Shown here one piece after another: positions 57,394 through 64,000 of a stretch of DNA of 64,000 nucleotides (its first letter is position 1; every line of letters begins with the position of its first letter). Location of the stretch: contig JAEHOE010000185.1 in assembly GCA_016858145.1 (NCBI GenBank), forward strand, positions 124,001-188,000. The letters run 5' to 3'. Source of the stretch: Edaphochlamys debaryana. Lineage: Eukaryota > Chlorophyta > Chlorophyceae > Chlamydomonadales. Both the position numbers and the translations under genes were made by a program. The notes below the pieces were generated by a model. That model was not told where the DNA came from, ran no database searches, and was given only the letters and a program-made list of their open reading frames with translations.

Positions 57394-59054
57394 CCTGGGG
57401 GAAAAGGGGGGCAGCGGGGGAAAGGAAGGGGGATGAGGGGTGGGGGTTGGACGACAAGGAAGCAGATTCGGCAAAGCGAAACACACACGCCCGGTGGTAG
57501 TTGGTAGTTAGGTGGTTGGCGGTTGGTTGGCGGGTGGGCCGTTATGTCAACGGTGGGTGGCACGCTGGGTCCATTCCTCTCCCAGCCTCCAGATCGACCC
57601 CACGAAACCCGCCGTTTGCACCGGGAAACCTCCTTCACTTAGGGCAGGAAGTCCCTACGGCCTCCGCCCCCCCGACCACCACAGCGGCCTGTATCTTAGC
57701 ACTGGCTATCCAATGCGCCCGGTCCCGCCCATCCGCGTGCACTGTGGTTCAAGCGCGAGCGGCGGACGCAGAAGTTTGCTCGCACCGTCCAGCGCCACGA
57801 CATTATGGTAGGGCTCGATGCTGTGTATCCAGCGGTGTGAAAGTGGTGACCGGCAAGCGTGGGCACCGGACCCGGGCATGTCAACCGCATTCCCGCTGCT
57901 CGGCCCCAGCTCTTGACCGCGAGTAGTCCCTGCAGTCCTTCTTTGAGCACAGGTGCTAGAGCTGCGGGCGGGCACGCAGCTGGCGCGCTTTGCTGGTACG
58001 GCTTGCATGGGGTGCGCGGTTTAAGGTGCTGGGGGGGTCCGCTGCGGAGTCCTGTTCTGGGCTCTACACACCAAGCGTACCCCTAAACTCACCTGCTCTC
58101 AATCACAATAGTGCCCTCCTATGCAGCGCTGTGCCCCGTTTTGAAGGGCACCAAGCGCATGCCGGACGACCCCCGCACTGCGTTGACCCCGAGCCCCTCT
58201 CGGAACCGCATTGCCGGCGGCCTGACGTGAGCAGCAGGAGCCGCTAAGCACAACGTAAGGCCCCAGCGCTTGTTGCGCAGTCCACCAGTGAGCTTGGACG
58301 TCGGGTGTAGCGGGGCTGTAGCAGGCTGTGCGCGGCGCTAGCACGCGGCGACCGGACACCGGGGGTTCGGAGGGACTAAGTTGCCGGAGTGAAGGTAATG
58401 CCGGCCCCCGTGCCGTAGGCGCCTGGCCTTCGCACCTTGATGGCTAGCTACGTAGGCGCTACTCCACTGGCATCAGCAGCATAGCGCACCAGTCCGCGGC
58501 AGCCCAGTTCGCCACGTCGCGCCGAGCGGCCATGCCGATGCCCCACGTGCGCCCCGACAAGAATCAACAAGTCGGCTTCACTCTAGCTTGCTTCTCCCGT
58601 CTGGCTATACAGGTCACTTTCTGGGCTGCTGCACTACTGGGTGAGCACACGTCTCTGCTCTTCCTGATGTCGGTGTCGAGCTGCGGAATGGCGGTGTAAA
58701 TCAGACAAGGCCAGCTGGAAGTCTACGACCGTGCTCCGTAGGTATGTAACATGTCAGCATATACGCCAAATAAGCGTCACATCAACCGCCATAGCCTGGC
58801 CGGCATGCCCGCGTGACACGCGACGTACCGACCTCCGACACCCCTCCGCCCCCGCGCTCACATTGCTCGCTCAGTGCGCAGCTCCTCACCCTCCTTTCGC
58901 CAGCCCGAAAACAATAACATAAATGTAAATAAATGTATGCATTGTAGCTCTTGCGTTTCGCGCGCATGTCCCTGCTGTGTGACATGATGCTAATGCCCTC
59001 AGTTCCCACAACACGCGCCCTCCGCCTGCCCCCGCTCCCATCCCCCAGTACTCC

Positions 59055-61166
59055 TCAGCGGAACCGCTTGTGCGGCCAGTCGCCCTCCGCAGCGATGATG
59101 GACGGCAGCGTCTTGGAGAACAGCCGCGCCACTGCCGTCTGGACCCACTCCGCAGTGATCTCCCGGCGGAAGATGTGCTGCAGCTGAGTCAGGTAGGTCT
59201 CGATGGGGGTGTTTCGGGGCAGCAGGTTCCGCATGATCCACTCGTCCATCTTGCCACACACGCATGCGTGACTCTGCTCAATCACGCAGTGCATGTCTGG
59301 GCTGTAGGTAGGGAGCCGGGTGTGGTCGGCTAGGGTAATGCCCAGCGCAGCCCACTTCGGGTCCGTCAGCTTGGCATGCGTGCTCGGATTGTCCCAAGAG
59401 TACCGCGGCCGTGCAGCGCTCCCCGTCAGGCCCGCCCTCGCAGCCCGGTCGTCCCACTCGCTCTTGGTGCTCTTGATGATGTCGAAGAACTCCTCCTCCG
59501 TGCCCCCCTTTGCAGGGCGCTTGGTGCGCTTGGTCTGCAATGGGGACAAGGCGGCGGCGGCGTGGCGGGCACAACAAGCGGTCATTCCCGGCCTGGGTGG
59601 CCAGCCGGTACTGCTCGCGGCGCAATGCTGGGGCTACGCTGAATTCGAGGGGAGTCGATGCTCTAGAGCCAAGGTTCTGGGAGCTTGAGTGCGGCTGTGT
59701 GGGGCAGAAGAGCTGTCACGCCGTCATGAAGAGCATCAGGACCAGCCCTGACCCGGACGCCCCAACATGCTTCACGTGTCCTTTCCACGACGCACACAGC
59801 AGGCGCCCGGCTAGCAAGTTAGCCCGGCATGCATTTGCTATGCTATGCCGGATAGCAGCTGCAGTGCAGCAGGGCACTGGCGCAAGGTGCACAGTCGTGC
59901 CGGAGTTCCGGCCGGCACGTGGGCTGGCCCCCTTCGACTTCGCTCTGTTGGAGTGGCGGGTGCTAGTGGAGGTGGACGGCTCGCAGCACACGGTGGGGGC
60001 GCATAACGGCAAGAGTGCCGAGGAGCAAGCGCAGCGGGATAGGGAGAAGGAGGGAAGGGCTCTGGCGCTAGGGTACCATGTGGTTCGCTTGCACTGGCTG
60101 GCGGAGGCCTCGGGGCAGTGGGACGATGCGGTGTGGGGTGCGCTCCGCTCGGGCGGCAAGGCCCCCACGGTCTTCCTGACCCTCTCCTAACCAACCCGCC
60201 CTGTCCATTGCTTACTTTGTATGCTGTGTGGTGCTTGTAGTGGATGCCCTTGGTCCCGGTGATCCAGTACATGCCGATAGCGCCGAAGCGGTAGTTGATG
60301 GCTGAGTAGAACTTGACGACGCCCACCGGGCGGCCGCTCAGCCGGGGGTCGTGCTTTGTGATGCGGGGCCGTCGCCCTCCGGTGGTCCAGAACTTGTAGC
60401 TCGAAGGCCGTATCCAGTAGGTCTTGGCGTCCAGCCAGATGACGTTCATGAGCCAGGCCGTGATCCAGGTTAACCAGAAGGCGGCCGGGCATGCCTTGGT
60501 GGGGGCGAGCGTAGCTCTCCCCGCACCCCGCACGTACACGCTCCGCCACTTGTAGTGCTTGAGCTTGACCCGGCGCACGCCCAGCTGCAGCCACCGCACG
60601 GAGGCGCACACACGCAGCCGCTTGTTGACGGCTGAGAGAGGCCTCCGGAACTCCACCACGCCCAGCTTGGCCATAGTGGGGCTGCGCTTCTTCATGCGCA
60701 CCCACAGCGAGCGCCTCGCACAGCGCCGCCTGGAGCACAGGTCCACGGCGAAGGGGGCGTGCAGGAACTCCCGCCTGCTCGCGTATGGTGTGTCGCTGCA
60801 GCCAGCGTCAGTGAGATCAGCCAGAGCAGCATCCACGTCTGCTGTTGTCAGCTTGGGCGGCCGGCCAGAGCGTGGGGCGTCAGGGAAGGGTTGGAAGGTG
60901 GCGTTGAGGAATGTGCCCACGTGTCTGACAATAAACTTGCCAGGTACCGTGATCCACTGTGCGGGCTGGGGGCCAGGCTGCGCCTTCTGTAGCTCCCGGA
61001 AGCGTTTGATGGCGTCGGGGAGCCACTTCTGCTGCCGCCCGAGAGCCAGCGCAGCCAGGCACAGGTCAGCACCTAGTGCTCCACACGCAGCTGCAACAGC
61101 AAGCTTCCGTGCATGCTGCTTGGCCTCGTAGGAGCATGGCTCCTGGGGGTGCCGGGAGTGCGTCAT
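59055..61166 (-). CDS. Tc1/mariner-like DDE transposase, unit 4
   Basis: Exons 61166-60216 and 59534-59055; identical to unit 1 copy. Confidence 0.85.
59540..60190 (+). CDS. Intron-nested antisense PD-(D/E)XK nuclease, unit 4
   Basis: Identical to unit 1 copy; nested in intron 59535-60215. Confidence 0.75.
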   Translation: MGTRRRRRGGHNKRSFPAWVASRYCSRRNAGATLNSRGVDALEPRFWELECGCVGQKSCHAVMKSIRTSPDPDAPTCFTCPFHDAHSRRPASKLARHAFAMLCRIAAAVQQGTGARCTVVPEFRPARGLAPFDFALLEWRVLVEVDGSQHTVGAHNGKSAEEQAQRDREKEGRALALGYHVVRLHWLAEASGQWDDAVWGALRSGGKAPTVFLTLS

Positions 61167-62827
61167 CCTGGGGGAAAAGGGGGGCAGCGGGGGAAAGGAA
61201 GGGGGATGAGGGGTGGGGGTTGGACGACAAGGAAGCAGATTCGGCAAAGCGAAACACACACGCCCGGTGGTAGTTGGTAGTTAGGTGGTTGGCGGTTGGT
61301 TGGCGGGTGGGCCGTTATGTCAACGGTGGGTGGCACGCTGGGTCCATTCCTCTCCCAGCCTCCAGATCGACCCCACGAAACCCGCCGTTTGCACCGGGAA
61401 ACCTCCTTCACTTAGGGCAGGAAGTCCCTACGGCCTCCGCCCCCCCGACCACCACAGCGGCCTGTATCTTAGCACTGGCTATCCAATGCGCCCGGTCCCG
61501 CCCATCCGCGTGCACTGTGGTTCAAGCGCGAGCGGCGGACGCAGAAGTTTGCTCGCACCGTCCAGCGCCACGACATTATGGTAGGGCTCGATGCTGTGTA
61601 TCCAGCGGTGTGAAAGTGGTGACCGGCAAGCGTGGGCACCGGACCCGGGCATGTCAACCGCATTCCCGCTGCTCGGCCCCAGCTCTTGACCGCGAGTAGT
61701 CCCTGCAGTCCTTCTTTGAGCACAGGTGCTAGAGCTGCGGGCGGGCACGCAGCTGGCGCGCTTTGCTGGTACGGCTTGCATGGGGTGCGCGGTTTAAGGT
61801 GCTGGGGGGGTCCGCTGCGGAGTCCTGTTCTGGGCTCTACACACCAAGCGTACCCCTAAACTCACCTGCTCTCAATCACAATAGTGCCCTCCTATGCAGC
61901 GCTGTGCCCCGTTTTGAAGGGCACCAAGCGCATGCCGGACGACCCCCGCACTGCGTTGACCCCGAGCCCCTCTCGGAACCGCATTGCCGGCGGCCTGACG
62001 TGAGCAGCAGGAGCCGCTAAGCACAACGTAAGGCCCCAGCGCTTGTTGCGCAGTCCACCAGTGAGCTTGGACGTCGGGTGTAGCGGGGCTGTAGCAGGCT
62101 GTGCGCGGCGCTAGCACGCGGCGACCGGACACCGGGGGTTCGGAGGGACTAAGTTGCCGGAGTGAAGGTAATGCCGGCCCCCGTGCCGTAGGCGCCTGGC
62201 CTTCGCACCTTGATGGCTAGCTACGTAGGCGCTACTCCACTGGCATCAGCAGCATAGCGCACCAGTCCGCGGCAGCCCAGTTCGCCACGTCGCGCCGAGC
62301 GGCCATGCCGATGCCCCACGTGCGCCCCGACAAGAATCAACAAGTCGGCTTCACTCTAGCTTGCTTCTCCCGTCTGGCTATACAGGTCACTTTCTGGGCT
62401 GCTGCACTACTGGGTGAGCACACGTCTCTGCTCTTCCTGATGTCGGTGTCGAGCTGCGGAATGGCGGTGTAAATCAGACAAGGCCAGCTGGAAGTCTACG
62501 ACCGTGCTCCGTAGGTATGTAACATGTCAGCATATACGCCAAATAAGCGTCACATCAACCGCCATAGCCTGGCCGGCATGCCCGCGTGACACGCGACGTA
62601 CCGACCTCCGACACCCCTCCGCCCCCGCGCTCACATTGCTCGCTCAGTGCGCAGCTCCTCACCCTCCTTTCGCCAGCCCGAAAACAATAACATAAATGTA
62701 AATAAATGTATGCATTGTAGCTCTTGCGTTTCGCGCGCATGTCCCTGCTGTGTGACATGATGCTAATGCCCTCAGTTCCCACAACACGCGCCCTCCGCCT
62801 GCCCCCGCTCCCATCCCCCAGTACTCC

Positions 62828-64000
62828 TCAGCGGAACCGCTTGTGCGGCCAGTCGCCCTCCGCAGCGATGATGGACGGCAGCGTCTTGGAGAACAGCCGC
62901 GCCACTGCCGTCTGGACCCACTCCGCAGTGATCTCCCGGCGGAAGATGTGCTGCAGCTGAGTCAGGTAGGTCTCGATGGGGGTGTTTCGGGGCAGCAGGT
63001 TCCGCATGATCCACTCGTCCATCTTGCCACACACGCATGCGTGACTCTGCTCAATCACGCAGTGCATGTCTGGGCTGTAGGTAGGGAGCCGGGTGTGGTC
63101 GGCTAGGGTAATGCCCAGCGCAGCCCACTTCGGGTCCGTCAGCTTGGCATGCGTGCTCGGATTGTCCCAAGAGTACCGCGGCCGTGCAGCGCTCCCCGTC
63201 AGGCCCGCCCTCGCAGCCCGGTCGTCCCACTCGCTCTTGGTGCTCTTGATGATGTCGAAGAACTCCTCCTCCGTGCCCCCCTTTGCAGGGCGCTTGGTGC
63301 GCTTGGTCTGCAATGGGGACAAGGCGGCGGCGGCGTGGCGGGCACAACAAGCGGTCATTCCCGGCCTGGGTGGCCAGCCGGTACTGCTCGCGGCGCAATG
63401 CTGGGGCTACGCTGAATTCGAGGGGAGTCGATGCTCTAGAGCCAAGGTTCTGGGAGCTTGAGTGCGGCTGTGTGGGGCAGAAGAGCTGTCACGCCGTCAT
63501 GAAGAGCATCAGGACCAGCCCTGACCCGGACGCCCCAACATGCTTCACGTGTCCTTTCCACGACGCACACAGCAGGCGCCCGGCTAGCAAGTTAGCCCGG
63601 CATGCATTTGCTATGCTATGCCGGATAGCAGCTGCAGTGCAGCAGGGCACTGGCGCAAGGTGCACAGTCGTGCCGGAGTTCCGGCCGGCACGTGGGCTGG
63701 CCCCCTTCGACTTCGCTCTGTTGGAGTGGCGGGTGCTAGTGGAGGTGGACGGCTCGCAGCACACGGTGGGGGCGCATAACGGCAAGAGTGCCGAGGAGCA
63801 AGCGCAGCGGGATAGGGAGAAGGAGGGAAGGGCTCTGGCGCTAGGGTACCATGTGGTTCGCTTGCACTGGCTGGCGGAGGCCTCGGGGCAGTGGGACGAT
63901 GCGGTGTGGGGTGCGCTCCGCTCGGGCGGCAAGGCCCCCACGGTCTTCCTGACCCTCTCCTAACCAACCCGCCCTGTCCATTGCTTACTTTGTATGCTGT
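62828..64000 (-). CDS. Tc1/mariner-like DDE transposase, unit 5 (5' part outside window)
   Basis: Exon 2 (63307-62828) with D365 and E403 is complete. Only the last 12 nt of exon 1 (63989-64000) is inside the window. Confidence 0.8.
63313..63963 (+). CDS. Intron-nested antisense PD-(D/E)XK nuclease, unit 5
   Basis: Complete and identical to unit 1 copy; nested in intron 63308-63988. Confidence 0.75.
   Translation: MGTRRRRRGGHNKRSFPAWVASRYCSRRNAGATLNSRGVDALEPRFWELECGCVGQKSCHAVMKSIRTSPDPDAPTCFTCPFHDAHSRRPASKLARHAFAMLCRIAAAVQQGTGARCTVVPEFRPARGLAPFDFALLEWRVLVEVDGSQHTVGAHNGKSAEEQAQRDREKEGRALALGYHVVRLHWLAEASGQWDDAVWGALRSGGKAPTVFLTLS

Larger units (their letters stand above)
53863..57635. repeat. 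Array unit 3
   Basis: Complete 3,773-bp unit, identical as far as read. Confidence 0.95.
57636..61408. repeat. Array unit 4
   Basis: Complete 3,773-bp unit, identical as far as read. Confidence 0.95.
46317..64000. repeat. 3,773-bp macrosatellite array, at least 4.69 units, open at the right edge
   Basis: Unit starts: 46317, 50090, 53863, 57636, 61409. All equivalent ORFs in the five copies translate identically and I saw no base difference. Left of 46317 the sequence does not match the end of the unit, so this is a true array edge. Each unit holds a minus-strand transposase gene with an antisense nuclease ORF in its intron, about 1.42 kb of sequence 3' of the transposase without recognised genes, and about 0.24 kb 5' of it. 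Head-to-tail identity implies very recent amplification, active homogenisation or an assembly artefact. Confidence 0.95.
61409..64000. repeat. Array unit 5, cut by the window edge
   Basis: First 2,592 bp of the unit, identical as far as read. The array continues beyond the window by an unknown amount. Confidence 0.95.

Overview
The window looks like nuclear DNA of a chlamydomonadalean (volvocine-type) green alga. It is GC-rich and has many short spliceosomal introns (GTGAGT/GTAAGC donors, GCAG acceptors). TGTAA polyadenylation-type motifs occur, as does a hydroxyproline-rich-glycoprotein-like SPPPP tract, and the DIRS retroelement has the split direct repeats known from Volvox Kangaroo and Chlamydomonas TOC3. 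The species cannot be fixed from sequence alone. Bacterial-style ORF calling is misleading here: most long ORFs are shadows, and the real genes are spliced.

Layout. 1-2712 (+): the 3' five exons of a two-domain glycosyltransferase, a CMT1/CAP59-like (GT69) domain followed by an OCH1-like GT32 domain. 4095-17638 (-): a giant gene of about 24 exons and about 3,650 residues. It encodes a secretory signal, two divergent N-terminal modules, about 30 hyalin-repeat (HYR) modules, a long proline-rich tract, a helical domain and a C-terminal transmembrane anchor. Its HYR exons are phase 1-1 and have been amplified as exon pairs. The proline-rich exon is out of frame by one base in this assembly. 17.7-29.6 kb: gene-poor sequence with a 1.3-kb GGGGTC array, dispersed repeats, one weak exon cluster and one zinc-finger-like ORF.

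29642-37684 (+): a DIRS-type tyrosine-recombinase retrotransposon with the structure A1 - gag - RT/RNase H - zinc finger/YR - B1 - A2 - B2. B2 is split by a 978-bp insertion flanked by 14-bp direct repeats. Gag carries a frameshift and the YR ORF an in-frame TGA, so this copy is probably dead although the RT and YR catalytic residues remain. 38.3-40.7 kb: two minisatellite blocks. 41.4-43.1 kb (-): a lower-GC, multi-exon gene of unknown function. 45.0-46.15 kb: a possible small element with inverted-repeat ends around a cysteine-rich ORF.

46317-64000: a perfect tandem array with a 3,773-bp period, four full units and 69% of a fifth, running off the right edge. Each unit carries, on the minus strand, a two-exon Tc1/mariner-like DDE transposase (about 476 aa). 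The transposase's single 681-bp phase-0 intron is almost completely filled by an antisense 216-codon ORF for a zinc-ribbon plus PD-(D/E)XK (Vsr/DUF559-like) nuclease. This nested transposase/nuclease arrangement, tandemly amplified, is the most unusual thing in the window and the best candidate for an undescribed system.
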